Part shown: one piece after another, positions 1 through 9,481 of the stretch
Layout: the number at the start of each line of letters is the position of its first letter
Position numbering within the stretch: position 1 is the first letter of the stretch
Source: Pseudomonadales bacterium
GTDB lineage: Bacteria; Pseudomonadota; Gammaproteobacteria; Pseudomonadales; Azotimanducaceae
Assembly: GCA_022822135.1 (NCBI GenBank)
Contig: JAJECH010000018.1
Span: 124,001 to 188,000 of the forward strand
Length of the DNA stretch: 64,000 bases
Direction of reading: 5' to 3'
Made by a program: the position numbers and the translations under genes
Notes under the pieces: model-generated
Database searches by the model: none
What the model was told of the DNA's origin: nothing
The model's input: the letters and a program-made list of their open reading frames with translations, nothing else

Positions 1-360
1 CTTGCGACGAGCGTAGCCAAGGGTAATGTGCGGTAGAAATGACCGCTGCTCCGGTCGCAACGCCTCTAGCCGCCCTTCGGTGTCGAGGAATAATACAAAA
101 ACACGTGCACGATGACGGTTAGGGAATCCGCCATACGAGACTTTCGTACACGTGATGGGAAACGATGATCGCCAAGCTTCTACCGTGCACCAATGTTGCG
201 CTAGATCTTCGTTCTTGACATCGTCCCCGAGGAACTCAAGCGTTAGGTGGTACTTGCTTGGTTTCACCCACCGTACAAGCTGGTCGTTCAAGTCCGGCTT
301 TAGTTTTTCGATGGTTCGTTGGTCATCCTCGCTCAGAATCGAACCTATGAAGCACCTCAC
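1..360 (-). CDS. thpR: RNA 2',3'-cyclic phosphodiesterase (2'-5' RNA ligase family), 3' end outside the window
   Basis: The first 120 residues of a 2H phosphoesterase run off the left edge. Both diagnostic HxT motifs are visible: HLT at residues 38-40, followed by LEFLG, and HIT at 111-113, followed by LGYAR. Family members hydrolyse RNA 2',3'-cyclic phosphates in the cytoplasm; the RNA ligase activity is known mainly in vitro. The start is GTG at 358-360. It lies in the same frame as aroQ, one codon after the aroQ TGA, and no earlier start is possible in that frame. The gene is therefore probably translationally coupled as the last gene of dsbD-aroQ-thpR. The C-terminus is not seen. Confidence 0.85.
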   Translation of the reverse strand, partial: MRCFIGSILSEDDQRTIEKLKPDLNDQLVRWVKPSKYHLTLEFLGDDVKNEDLAQHWCTVEAWRSSFPITCTKVSYGGFPNRHRARVFVLFLDTEGRLEALRPEQRSFLPHITLGYARRK

Positions 361-363
361 AGA

Positions 364-804
364 TCAATCGCCGAGGTGATTTACCGCAGCCCTTAACGCT
401 AGCTCATATGAGTATGAACCGAAGCCGGCTAACGTGCCAACCGCGATATCAGCTAAGTACGAGTTCTTTCGAAATTCCTCCCGAGCGTGCACGTTCGACA
501 AGTGGAGTTCAATCATTGGTATATCCACTGCCAAAAACGCGTCACGTAACGCCACGCTTGTATGAGTAAACGCACCTGGATTTATCAGAATGAAAACAAC
601 ACCTTGGTCTCTCGCTGATTGAATCTTGTCGATCAGCTCACCTTCAATATTCGATTGAAACGTGATAAGTGAAACCGCTAACTCATTGGCAACATTCTCT
701 AAATGTGCAAGTATGTCCGCCAGCGTTTCCGCTCCATAAATATCAGGCTCCCGTGTACCGAGCAGGTTCAAATTCGGACCGTTGAGCACCAAAATCTTCT
801 TCAC
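364..804 (-). CDS. aroQ: 3-dehydroquinate dehydratase, type II
   Basis: This 146-residue protein has the usual length of type II dehydroquinases, the dodecameric enzymes that convert 3-dehydroquinate to 3-dehydroshikimate in the shikimate pathway. The N-terminus has the family signature [17 protein letters not shown], which contains the catalytic Tyr and Arg. Later come [18 protein letters not shown] and the catalytic His region [14 protein letters not shown]. The start is GTG at 802-804 and overlaps the dsbD TGA as GTGA, so translation is coupled to dsbD. In many gammaproteobacteria aroQ precedes accBC; here it is followed by thpR instead. Confidence 0.96.
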   Translation of the reverse strand: MKKILVLNGPNLNLLGTREPDIYGAETLADILAHLENVANELAVSLITFQSNIEGELIDKIQSARDQGVVFILINPGAFTHTSVALRDAFLAVDIPMIELHLSNVHAREEFRKNSYLADIAVGTLAGFGSYSYELALRAAVNHLGD

Positions 805-2456
805 GTTGACCGCCCTTCGTATGTATCTAAGAAATTTCGTACCAAATCGGGTGTTAACACTTGAGGTAGAACCACCGGTTGACCTATAGAAGGATAGAGA
901 ACGTACATCGGAACACCATAACGACCAAATTGTTCAAGTAACTTCGTCACCTGTGCGTCTCGGTTCGTCCAATCAACCTTGATGTATGTGACACCGTAAG
1001 CGTCAAATGTTTGATGAACGCCTTCTCGTGCTAGGGTCGTCCTCTCATTTGCGAGGCACGTCAAGCACCAATCCGCCGTCACATTTAAGAAGATTGGTCG
1101 CTGTTCCGCAACCATAACTTGATATCGCTCATACTCGAACGTTTCTGAATCTGCTGTTTGCAGTGTTTCGTCCGGTCGCGAGACTGCATATACAGCGCTC
1201 GCAATGACAACGAGCATGATCGCCCATACTGACGTCAGCCACTTGACTTGCCGTCTACCTACAAGAGCTGCGATTGCCAACAAAATCATCGCAGCGCTAG
1301 ACCACAGAATGCCAATCAAGCCAACCTGACGTGTTAATACCCACACTAACCAAATGACGGTCAAGACCATTGGAATGGACATGACACGCTTGAATGTGAC
1401 CATCCATTGACCAGGACGAGGCAGCCAAGCTGCAATCCGTGGCGTTGCGGTGACAACGATGTAAGGCAGCGCCATACCGACGCCCATCATCGCCATGATT
1501 AGGACGAGATTAATACCACCCTGCGATATCGCATACCCGATCGCCGCTGCCATGAACGGAACAGTGCATGGCGTTGCGACGATCACTACAAGTACCCCTG
1601 TCATGAACGGATTGGGTTGTGTCATCGAAAGTCCAAATCCAGGAATTTCAATCACCCCAAGCAGGTTCATGCTCATGACAAAGAACAACAACGTCATCGC
1701 AACCACAAATCCCGGAGATTGCAGCTGAAATCCCCAACCAATCGCGGCGCCGAACCCTCGTAAAACGAGTAGCAGGATCGCAAGCACTAGAAACGTTACT
1801 ACGACACCACATAGATAACCAAGAGCGTGGCGTAAGTTCTCAGATTGACCTGCACTCTGCACCAACGAGAAGGCTTTTATTGACAGAATTGGAAACACGC
1901 ATGGCATGAGGTTCAGAATCAACCCAGCAAGCAACGCGGAACCAATCGCGACCCAAATGCTGATACCCGCGGATCCTGAGACTGTAAGCTCGGAGGCAAC
2001 GTCAGTCTCCGATCCCATTCCGGCAAACCGAAATTCGCGAACCTCAGGGGGATAACACAAACCGGCATCAGCACAGCCTTGGTAATGGACATCGACCACT
2101 ACTTCAGCGCGAGATTGAGCTACGATCGCGGCAGATATTTCAAGGAAGTTGTAATAAACCTCGACCTCGCCGAAAAATTCGTCGGTCTTCTGCTTGCCTG
2201 GCGGGATCGTCAATGATCCTAATTCAGTTCCCTCTTTCCCGACTAACTTGAGCGAATGCTTGTAAAGGTAATAGCCCTCCGGCATAACCCAACGAACGAT
2301 TAATCGTCCGTCTTGTGTCAGTTCCGCTTCTGTGGGATAAGCTTCGTCAACCGGTAAGAACTCGTGGTCATTCGTTAATTGCGGCGAAATGTGCACCGCA
2401 GTGAACAGCGCGACGCACAGCAGGATGACTCGTCTCACGCAGTGCTTGCAGATCAT
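801..2456 (-). CDS. dsbD: thiol:disulfide interchange protein DsbD
   Basis: DsbD carries electrons from cytoplasmic thioredoxin across the inner membrane to periplasmic reductases such as DsbC and cytochrome c maturation factors. All three redox modules are visible: the periplasmic N-domain pair ([12 protein letters not shown]), the membrane-domain cysteines (LMPCVFP and ATPCTVP) within about eight helices, and a C-terminal thioredoxin domain with [11 protein letters not shown]. The length of about 551 residues matches E. coli DsbD. I chose ATG at 2456 because it gives a good signal peptide (KHCVRR followed by a hydrophobic run). A TTG at 2477 would add seven residues. No clear ribosome binding site decides between them. 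Confidence 0.93.
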   Translation of the reverse strand: MICKHCVRRVILLCVALFTAVHISPQLTNDHEFLPVDEAYPTEAELTQDGRLIVRWVMPEGYYLYKHSLKLVGKEGTELGSLTIPPGKQKTDEFFGEVEVYYNFLEISAAIVAQSRAEVVVDVHYQGCADAGLCYPPEVREFRFAGMGSETDVASELTVSGSAGISIWVAIGSALLAGLILNLMPCVFPILSIKAFSLVQSAGQSENLRHALGYLCGVVVTFLVLAILLLVLRGFGAAIGWGFQLQSPGFVVAMTLLFFVMSMNLLGVIEIPGFGLSMTQPNPFMTGVLVVIVATPCTVPFMAAAIGYAISQGGINLVLIMAMMGVGMALPYIVVTATPRIAAWLPRPGQWMVTFKRVMSIPMVLTVIWLVWVLTRQVGLIGILWSSAAMILLAIAALVGRRQVKWLTSVWAIMLVVIASAVYAVSRPDETLQTADSETFEYERYQVMVAEQRPIFLNVTADWCLTCLANERTTLAREGVHQTFDAYGVTYIKVDWTNRDAQVTKLLEQFGRYGVPMYVLYPSIGQPVVLPQVLTPDLVRNFLDTYEGRST

Positions 2457-2691
2457 TTCAGGTAGAAAACCGTCCAATTAAGTGCTATACCGGTCGTGGT
2501 GGCTCGAGAGCGGTCTGTGGGATGCGCTAGATGGATCAACAAACAGCGCACGAATGTATTAATAGTGATGAATCAAATTTTAAGATTCAGTCTGCAGATT
2601 AAGACCCGCAACGACTACCACAGTCCAGTGTCCAAAATAGCTTACCTGACACAAGAAAACCCACGTCCTTTCTCAATTAACTAACACTCAT

Positions 2692-3732
2692 ATGAATTTC
2701 GCCCAATCTCTGAAATTGAATCTACCAAAGCTGAATTTCCTCAATCTCGGCATCATCGGCTCAACGATAGGTGCGATCGTAGGTGCCTACTTAATCCTGA
2801 TGCTTTTCTTGACATGGTGGTGGGATAAAGAACCCGATCGGTTTGAGGTTGTTGAATCGGCGGCGCTATACGCCGAATTGCGAAGCGAAATCCCTGTCGT
2901 AGGCTATACCTTCGCCCACACTACACGAGAACTCGCTGTCACAATGCTCGAAAAGCGAGGCGGGTTTTTATCAAACGACCTATTCCCTCCTGGCGTTTGG
3001 ATGGACAACATCCCGGCATGGGAGTTTGGCGTTCTCCTGATGGTTAGAGATACCGCGCGCTCACTACGAGTCGACTTAGCGAGAACTCAGAGCCAATCGA
3101 ACGAAGAACCCAATCTCGCTGAAGCGGAAGGAAAGTTCTTCTATGACAACTCTAGTTGGATTTTCCCAGCCTCTGAGGATGAATACCAATCAGGAATCAA
3201 GTATCTCGAACAATATCTATCCAGCATCGCAAATCCTGACAACCCGGACGCGCAGTTCTACCCACGAGCAGACAACCTTCAGCGATGGCTCGGCGGCGTA
3301 TCGGCAAGATTAGGTGATGTCTCGCAACGACTGTCCGAGAGTGTTGGAAAACGACAGCGCGATCTAGCAACTTTTGGCGAACGCAATCCAGATCAATCGA
3401 CTCCGGTTGCTTCCAATCGAGAGACGAAAACGCCATGGACACAAATAGACGATGTGTTCTACGAAGCGAGAGGGCAAGCGTGGGCCTTGTTACATCTACT
3501 CAAAGCGGTTGAGCACGACTTTCGACCTGTGCTTGAGGACAAGAACGCACTACCAATGCTTCAGCAGATCATTCGCGATCTCGAAGCGACCCAGGAAACC
3601 GTTTGGAGTCCCGTGATACTCAACGGTGGTGGATTTGGTTTCTTGGCAAACCACTCGCTGGTCATGGCGTCTTATATCTCCCGCGTCAACGCAGCGATCA
3701 TTGAGATTCAGCAATTGCTAGAGCAAGGCTGA
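2692..3732 (+). CDS. DUF2333 family inner-membrane protein
   Basis: The 346-residue product has one N-terminal transmembrane segment (about residues 20-42) followed by a long, probably periplasmic domain. Family features are VVGYTFAHTTRELAVTMLEKRGGFLSND, PPGVWMDNIPAWEFGVL and the acidic/Gln-rich stretch around SQSNEEPNLAEAE. DUF2333 is a conserved gammaproteobacterial family with no established function. The gene stands alone, divergent from dsbD and about 290 bases upstream of hppA. No Shine-Dalgarno sequence is evident before the ATG. Family assignment rests on recalled motif similarity. Confidence 0.8.
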   Translation: MNFAQSLKLNLPKLNFLNLGIIGSTIGAIVGAYLILMLFLTWWWDKEPDRFEVVESAALYAELRSEIPVVGYTFAHTTRELAVTMLEKRGGFLSNDLFPPGVWMDNIPAWEFGVLLMVRDTARSLRVDLARTQSQSNEEPNLAEAEGKFFYDNSSWIFPASEDEYQSGIKYLEQYLSSIANPDNPDAQFYPRADNLQRWLGGVSARLGDVSQRLSESVGKRQRDLATFGERNPDQSTPVASNRETKTPWTQIDDVFYEARGQAWALLHLLKAVEHDFRPVLEDKNALPMLQQIIRDLEATQETVWSPVILNGGGFGFLANHSLVMASYISRVNAAIIEIQQLLEQG

Positions 3733-4010
3733 CCGAGAACGAAATTCGTTGTATTTGTGCTGCTCAGCTCTAGCCCACACGCTTAAGCCGGGAATCCTGA
3801 CGCTTTCAACGGAACATAGCGACTAGACTCGACCTCATTGGCGCTTCTTTGATCTACCGTTGATCAATGACCAGCTAGCTCCCGGAACCAACGAAGTTCG
3901 TCGAGTTTTTGTGTGCGTTTCTATTGTGATTGCAACGCGTCGAAAGGTCGCGCGTTCCGTATCATTCGCAGCGATTTTTAAGGCCAGAATACTGTTTTCG
4001 CGCGGTTAAT

Positions 4011-4022
4011 TCAGGAGATTTC
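4011..4022 (+). promoter_or_regulatory. ribosome binding site fixing the hppA start
   Basis: AGGAG at 4013-4017 lies five bases upstream of the ATG at 4023. This favours the internal ATG over an in-frame start 93 bases upstream. The extra upstream residues would be polar and unlike the membrane-inserted N-terminus of the family. Confidence 0.7.
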
Positions 4023-6077
4023 ATGTTCGATAGTGTGACCCCACCGATCATTCCACCTATTCTCGGTGTCGTCGGTCTAGTAGTTGCTTTCATCATCTAT
4101 ATGCTCGTACGACGCTACCCGGAAGGCGAAGACAAGGTCAAGCAGATCGCAGACAAGATACATCGGGGCGCAATGGTCTTCATGCGTCGCGAATACATGC
4201 TGCTCGCGATCTTCGCGGCTGTGCTCTTCGTCCTATTGGTTCTGGAACGGGAACATCTCGGTTGGAACACCGCGGCAGCCTTCTTCGCAGGTGCAGTGGC
4301 ATCCGGCAGCGCTGGATTTTTCGGGATGTATACCGCCACCAAGTCGAACGTAAGAACAACGACAGCGGCACAGGTCAGAGGCGCACCTGCAGCACTTTCC
4401 GTCGCGTTTTTCGGTGGGTCCATCATGGGATTGGCCGTCGCGTCATTTGGCTTGCTCGGTCTCGGAATCATCTATTACTTTTTTGGTAATCCCGAACAGG
4501 CCCACTACATCCACGGATTTGGGATGGGCGCTTCAACGGTAGCACTGTTCTCCCGTGTCGGCGGCGGGATCTATACAAAGAGCGCTGACGTCGGCGCCGA
4601 CCTCGTCGGAAAAACAGAAGAGAACATTCCAGAAGACGATCCGCGTAATCCAGGTGTGATTGCTGATAACGTCGGTGATAACGTCGGTGATGTCGCGGGC
4701 ATGGGCTCGGACATATTCGAGTCCTACTGCGGCTCAATGATCGCGAGCATCGCGATCGCTGCAACCTTAAGCGTTGTTGATCTGACGGGATTGGATGCAG
4801 GTAGTGCTGACAAGACGCGTGAATGGCTGATGGCATTGCCTCTGACCTTGGCATCCGCTGGACTTATCTGTTCGATCATCGGTATCGGCGTCGTTCGCAC
4901 ACAATCGAATCGCAACCCCAGTTTTGCCTTACGTTTAGGCATGATCGTTACCCCTGTCCTGTTCCTGATTGCCGCGTACTTCCTGATTTCGCAGTACGCT
5001 CAGTTAACGCTGAACATTTTCTGGAGCGTGCTAGCAGGATCAGTTGGTGGGATCATCATCGGTCTGATTACAGAGTTCTATACCTCTGGGCGTCCGATCC
5101 AGAAGATTGCCGAGCAAGGTAAAACTGGACCCGCAACAGTACTGATCACAGGGCTGGCAACGGGCATGCAATCCGTAGTGGTCCCGATCATCACGATTTG
5201 CGCGATCATTTTCGTCTCCACGTCGCTTGCCGGTCTTTACGGTGTCGCGATTGCCGCCGTCGGCTTGCTTGCTACCGTAGGTATGACGATGGCTGTCGAC
5301 GCGTACGGCCCAGTTGCCGACAACGCAGGTGGTATCGCGGAAATGGGCGGCCTCGGTGAAGACGTGCGCGCGATTACTGATTCACTCGACGAACTCGGAA
5401 ACACCACCGCAGCAATGGGTAAGGGATTCGCGATCGGCGCGGCAGCACTCGCAGCGCTCGCCATCATCGCTGCTTACGTTGAGACGATCGAGTATGCAAC
5501 TGAAGGTGCCTTCGTACTACACATCGGTGACCCGAAAGTCCTGATCGGTTTATTTCTTGGTGGTCTAACGGCATTTCTTATCTCATCCATTACGATGCAA
5601 GCGGTTGGCGACGCAGCAGAACAGATGATCGAAGAGATCCGTCGACAGTTTCGCGAGATTGCAGGACTGCGCGAGGGTACCGCTGAACCTGATAACGACA
5701 CCTGCATTCAGATCGCTACGAACGCGGCGTTAGTCAAGATGATTCCGCCAGGCGTCATCGCCGTGTTCCTACCGCCTTTGGTTGGTTTCACGCTCGGACC
5801 TGAAGCACTCGGTGGGCTACTCGGTGGTGGTCTGATAGGATGCGTACTACTCGCGCTCACCATGGCGAATGCAGGCGGAGCGTGGGATAACGCTAAGAAA
5901 TACGTCGAAAAAGGCGCGCTAGGCGAAGGGCATGAAAAAGGATCAGAAACGCATTCGGCTACGGTTGTAGGCGACACGGTCGGGGACCCATTTAAAGACA
6001 CATCAGGTCCAAGCATGAACATCCTGATCAATGTGATGGCGATCGTTAGTCTCGTGATCGCTCCGGTAATCGCCTAA
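4023..6077 (+). CDS. hppA: membrane-bound proton/sodium-translocating pyrophosphatase, K+-dependent type
   Basis: This 684-residue integral membrane enzyme couples hydrolysis of PPi to ion export. The family signatures are visible: [18 protein letters not shown] (about residues 180-198), the acidic [20 protein letters not shown], a second acidic motif [18 protein letters not shown], and the C-terminal [18 protein letters not shown]. At about residues 459-468 the sequence reads [10 protein letters not shown]. Alanine here, rather than lysine, marks the K+-dependent subfamily, whose members pump H+ or Na+; the ion cannot be told from sequence reading alone. The gene converges on pfp with only 8 bases between the stops, placing two pyrophosphate-using enzymes side by side. 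Confidence 0.96.
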   Translation: MFDSVTPPIIPPILGVVGLVVAFIIYMLVRRYPEGEDKVKQIADKIHRGAMVFMRREYMLLAIFAAVLFVLLVLEREHLGWNTAAAFFAGAVASGSAGFFGMYTATKSNVRTTTAAQVRGAPAALSVAFFGGSIMGLAVASFGLLGLGIIYYFFGNPEQAHYIHGFGMGASTVALFSRVGGGIYTKSADVGADLVGKTEENIPEDDPRNPGVIADNVGDNVGDVAGMGSDIFESYCGSMIASIAIAATLSVVDLTGLDAGSADKTREWLMALPLTLASAGLICSIIGIGVVRTQSNRNPSFALRLGMIVTPVLFLIAAYFLISQYAQLTLNIFWSVLAGSVGGIIIGLITEFYTSGRPIQKIAEQGKTGPATVLITGLATGMQSVVVPIITICAIIFVSTSLAGLYGVAIAAVGLLATVGMTMAVDAYGPVADNAGGIAEMGGLGEDVRAITDSLDELGNTTAAMGKGFAIGAAALAALAIIAAYVETIEYATEGAFVLHIGDPKVLIGLFLGGLTAFLISSITMQAVGDAAEQMIEEIRRQFREIAGLREGTAEPDNDTCIQIATNAALVKMIPPGVIAVFLPPLVGFTLGPEALGGLLGGGLIGCVLLALTMANAGGAWDNAKKYVEKGALGEGHEKGSETHSATVVGDTVGDPFKDTSGPSMNILINVMAIVSLVIAPVIA

Positions 6078-6085
6078 CGATTGGC

Positions 6086-7348
6086 TCATCCCACGTCGTA
6101 TCGAGGAAGTTTCTTCACGACCAACTGATTTTTAGTCTGCACATAGCGAGGCATGCCCTGACGATAAGCAGGATATGCCTCGCCGCGGATGAGCGGCAGT
6201 AGATATCGGCGAGCTTGCGCCGTAATGCCGTATTCGTCCTTCGTTCGAAACGAGCGAGGGACTTTACGTTCAACATTGGCAACCTTGCTGAGATTGACGT
6301 TCGCGAGTCGCCATCGATAGGGTTTGTCTCTAGTTCTTTCGATGCCAACCATGATGTCGTCCTTGCCCGCAGCTGCAGCTGCGGTCGCACCCTTACCTAC
6401 AGCATAGGCCTGTTCTACGTCGATCGCGGATGCAATATGCCTAGACGACCGTTGGAGGTAATCTGCCACGGCATAGTGGTACTTTAGGCCAAGTTCATCC
6501 TTAACGAGACTAGCTAGTATTGGCGCGACTCCGCCTAATTGCGCGTGACCAAATGCGTCCTTCGTCCCCGCATCCGAAAGGAAGTTCCCGTCGCCGTCTT
6601 GTACCCCTTCAGACGCAACAACGACACAGTAGCCTACGCGTTTCACCGTTGACTCAACCTTCTGAAGGAAATCCGTTCTGTCGAACGGCACTTCAGGGAA
6701 CAAAATGAGGTGCGGCGGTTCATTACGACCTTCGCCTGCCAAACCGCCAGCTGCGGCTATCCATCCTGCATGACGACCCATAACCTCGAGAATGAAGACC
6801 TTCGTCGAGGATTCACTCATCGATGCAACGTCCAACGCCGCCTCTTTCGTCGCGATCGCCACGTATTTGGCAACTGATCCGAATCCAGGACAGGTATCGG
6901 TACCTGTCAGATCATTGTCGACCGTCTTTGGTATCCCAATACATTGAACCGGATAGTTGAGCTGCTGACTCAACTTTGATACCTTGTTCGCCGTGTCTTG
7001 CGAATCTCCCCCGCCGTTGTAAAAGAAATATCCGACGTCATGCGCTGCAAACACTTCAAAAAGCCTCTGGATATCGGGATCTGTAGGCGTTGGATTGCTA
7101 AGTTTGTATCGACACGAACCAAACGCACCTCCAGGAGTCTCTCGAAGCCGTTGAATCGTGGAACGCGTCTCCTTGCTCGTGTCAATGAGCTCCTCCCGCA
7201 ACACGCCGATGATGCCATTCCTTCCCGCAAGTACTTTGCCAATCCGGTCTCTATGTGAATGAGCTGCTTCAATTAAGCCGCTCGCGGTGGCATTGATGAC
7301 GGCCGTCACGCCTCCCGATTGAGCATAGATCGCATTTCGCTTCGACAT
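6086..7348 (-). CDS. pfp: pyrophosphate-dependent 6-phosphofructokinase
   Basis: This 420-residue phosphofructokinase probably uses PPi rather than ATP. Two residues that separate the donors point that way: NGGGDSQDT at 111-119, where ATP enzymes have GGDGS, and PKTVDNDL at 140-147, where the Lys replaces the Gly of ATP enzymes. MGRHAGW is the usual fructose-6-phosphate binding motif. The PPi reaction is reversible, so the enzyme can serve glycolysis or gluconeogenesis. A purine-rich AGAGGG precedes the ATG. No ATP-type pfk is seen in the window. The gene converges with hppA. Confidence 0.92.
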   Translation of the reverse strand: MSKRNAIYAQSGGVTAVINATASGLIEAAHSHRDRIGKVLAGRNGIIGVLREELIDTSKETRSTIQRLRETPGGAFGSCRYKLSNPTPTDPDIQRLFEVFAAHDVGYFFYNGGGDSQDTANKVSKLSQQLNYPVQCIGIPKTVDNDLTGTDTCPGFGSVAKYVAIATKEAALDVASMSESSTKVFILEVMGRHAGWIAAAGGLAGEGRNEPPHLILFPEVPFDRTDFLQKVESTVKRVGYCVVVASEGVQDGDGNFLSDAGTKDAFGHAQLGGVAPILASLVKDELGLKYHYAVADYLQRSSRHIASAIDVEQAYAVGKGATAAAAAGKDDIMVGIERTRDKPYRWRLANVNLSKVANVERKVPRSFRTKDEYGITAQARRYLLPLIRGEAYPAYRQGMPRYVQTKNQLVVKKLPRYDVG

Positions 7349-7504
7349 TTCGTGAACCCTCTTCCGTTGCTTCGTTAGCTCATTACGCCATCGTATTTAA
7401 AATTGCTGAAGTTCACTTTCCAACGTTTATTAACGTCCAGCGATTGGTCGTGAACAGTCTCATTACCACGGATTTAAGCTATCCTCGTCGCATTCAATCA
7501 GTTA

Positions 7505-8068
7505 ATGCTCTCATTCTGGTCCATGTGCCTTCTCAGGCGCGGACCACAATCGCTTCCAGTCAACCATCTGTTCATAGGTATCACCCTATTTATCAACCTG
7601 ATCCTGTCTGCGGCTCTCAACCGAAATGCGCGCTTGCTTCTCAGCGAACTAGCCGAATCCGAAACGTACACCCAAATCAATTTCCTAAGCGAATTAGGCA
7701 TGGTGATCGTTACGGCAATCGTATTCGCCGCTGCCATCTTCATTCTGCTAAGGATTTTTAATTATCAAGCGAGGGTTTATCAAACACTATTTGCGTTATT
7801 CGGCACTGGGGTCATTTTCGCGGGTCTAATGCTCGTGGTAACGGCAGTTAGCTCATCGTCACCATTCCTATGGGTTCTTACATTCTTAACGATTGGGATT
7901 TGGTCGCTAGTCGTGTCTGGCAATATCCTCGCGATTGCCATGGAAACCACGTTATTTCGAGGGATTCTTGCGTTCCTCGCCGTCGGAATCGTGCAAGGGA
8001 TTGTTGGTTTGACACTGTTCGACGCGCCGTCCGGAATCGCGGTACCTTCGACGACACCCGCGACATAA
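7505..8068 (+). CDS. small inner-membrane protein of unknown function
   Basis: I do not recognise a family. The 187-residue product is mostly hydrophobic, with about four predicted membrane segments: near residues 20-40, 62-85, 93-115 and 120-175 (the last probably two helices). The C-terminus is short and rich in Ala, Pro and Thr. The gene is divergent from pfp and ends 18 bases before mpl, so the two are probably co-transcribed. The first 18 residues before the first hydrophobic segment are unlike a natural N-terminus, so the true start could lie slightly downstream. Confidence 0.6.
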   Translation: MLSFWSMCLLRRGPQSLPVNHLFIGITLFINLILSAALNRNARLLLSELAESETYTQINFLSELGMVIVTAIVFAAAIFILLRIFNYQARVYQTLFALFGTGVIFAGLMLVVTAVSSSSPFLWVLTFLTIGIWSLVVSGNILAIAMETTLFRGILAFLAVGIVQGIVGLTLFDAPSGIAVPSTTPAT

Positions 8069-8086
8069 GCCTCACGAAATTGCCTC

Positions 8087-9481
8087 ATGGCTGAACGAAT
8101 TTACTTCCTCGGGATTGGCGGTACGCTAATGGGTAACCTCGCCATTCTGGCCAAACAAGCAGGCTACGATGTCCGGGGTTCCGACCAGAAGATTTACCCT
8201 CCTATGAGCGATCAACTGGCTGCCGCCCAGATTCCTACCGAAGAAGGATTCGAGCAAGCGCATCTCGAACCACCACCGGATGTCGTCGTGATCGGCAACG
8301 CGAACCTCCCGCGCGGTGCGGAGTCGCTCGAATTCATCTTAGACGCAGACATCCCTTATATGTCAGGTGCGGAATGGCTCGGACGCAATGTCCTCGCAGG
8401 ACGCCACGTGTTCGCTGTAGCAGGCACACACGGAAAGACCACAACGACCGGCATGTTGACCTGGATTCTTGAACATGCGAGAAAGCAGCCGGGATTCCTC
8501 GTTGGCGGTGCGCCACTCAACTTCGGTACGTCCGCGCGATTAGGATCAAGTAAGTACTTCGTGGTTGAAGCGGACGAATACGACACGTCGTACTTCGATC
8601 GTCAAGCCAAATTCATGCACTATCGACCGCGTACACTCTTAATCAACAACATTGAGTTCGATCACGCCGACATATACAACGATTTAGTCGCGATACAGTT
8701 TCAGTTTCATCATTTGATTCGAACCGTTCCGAGGAGCGGGCGCATCATTGCACCGTGGGGCATGCGAGCGATTGATGAGGTACTCGAACAAGGTATTTGG
8801 ACACCACTTTCTTACACCAGCGTCGACCCTACAAGTAAAGAGCTAGAGGCGAGTAAGAATGTCGATTTCTGGCACGCGAAGACGATCGCTTCCGATGGTT
8901 CGCACTTCGATCTATTTCACAATCGACGCAAAATCGGTGCACTTCATTGGCGCCACTATGGCCACCATAACGTAAGCAATGCGTTACAAGCGATCGCAGC
9001 TGCGCGCGAAGCTGGCGTATCCATCCGCGAGTCATTAGACGCACTATCGTCCTTCGAGGGTGTTAAGCGACGTATGGAGGTCTTGGCTAAGAAAGGTGAA
9101 CTAACCGTCTACGACGACTTCGCCCACCATCCCACCGCGATCTTGACGACCTTGCAGGGGCTTCGTAATCGTGTAGGGCAGGAGCATATACTCGCAGTGG
9201 TTGAGCCACGTTCTCATACGATGCAGATGGGAACCCATCGCGAACCTTTGACCACATGCTGTAGTCCCGCTGACGACGTCATCTGGTTTAAAGGCGATAA
9301 CGTGGACATGGATCTTGACACGCTCGCTGAAAACAACATCGTACCGAGCGAAGTCATGGATGACCATACGGAACTCGCGGACAAGATCTGCAAACCTGTT
9401 AAGCGACCAAGTCACGTGGTCTTAATGAGCAACGGCGGGTTCGGAGGGATTTACGATATGGTGCGAAAGCGCCTGCTCTAG
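8087..9481 (+). CDS. mpl: UDP-N-acetylmuramate:L-alanyl-gamma-D-glutamyl-meso-diaminopimelate ligase
   Basis: Mpl is a cytoplasmic Mur-ligase homologue that attaches recycled murein tripeptide to UDP-MurNAc. The N-terminal Rossmann motif is IYFLGIGGTLMGNLA. The ATP-binding P-loop GTHGKTTTT is at 113-120, followed by VEADEYDTSYFD and NIEFDHADIYND. The C-terminal domain carries YDDFAHHPTAI and VEPRSHTMQMG. The IGGTLMG loop, rather than IGGxGMS, separates Mpl from MurC. The length (464 residues) is normal. The stop codon shares a CTAG tetranucleotide with the stop of the convergent acyl-CoA dehydrogenase. Confidence 0.95.
   Translation: MAERIYFLGIGGTLMGNLAILAKQAGYDVRGSDQKIYPPMSDQLAAAQIPTEEGFEQAHLEPPPDVVVIGNANLPRGAESLEFILDADIPYMSGAEWLGRNVLAGRHVFAVAGTHGKTTTTGMLTWILEHARKQPGFLVGGAPLNFGTSARLGSSKYFVVEADEYDTSYFDRQAKFMHYRPRTLLINNIEFDHADIYNDLVAIQFQFHHLIRTVPRSGRIIAPWGMRAIDEVLEQGIWTPLSYTSVDPTSKELEASKNVDFWHAKTIASDGSHFDLFHNRRKIGALHWRHYGHHNVSNALQAIAAAREAGVSIRESLDALSSFEGVKRRMEVLAKKGELTVYDDFAHHPTAILTTLQGLRNRVGQEHILAVVEPRSHTMQMGTHREPLTTCCSPADDVIWFKGDNVDMDLDTLAENNIVPSEVMDDHTELADKICKPVKRPSHVVLMSNGGFGGIYDMVRKRLL

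Noticed and set aside
3930-4022. N-terminal extension of the membrane pyrophosphatase
   Set aside because: AGGAG directly precedes the internal ATG at 4023, and the extra residues are polar and absent from the family.
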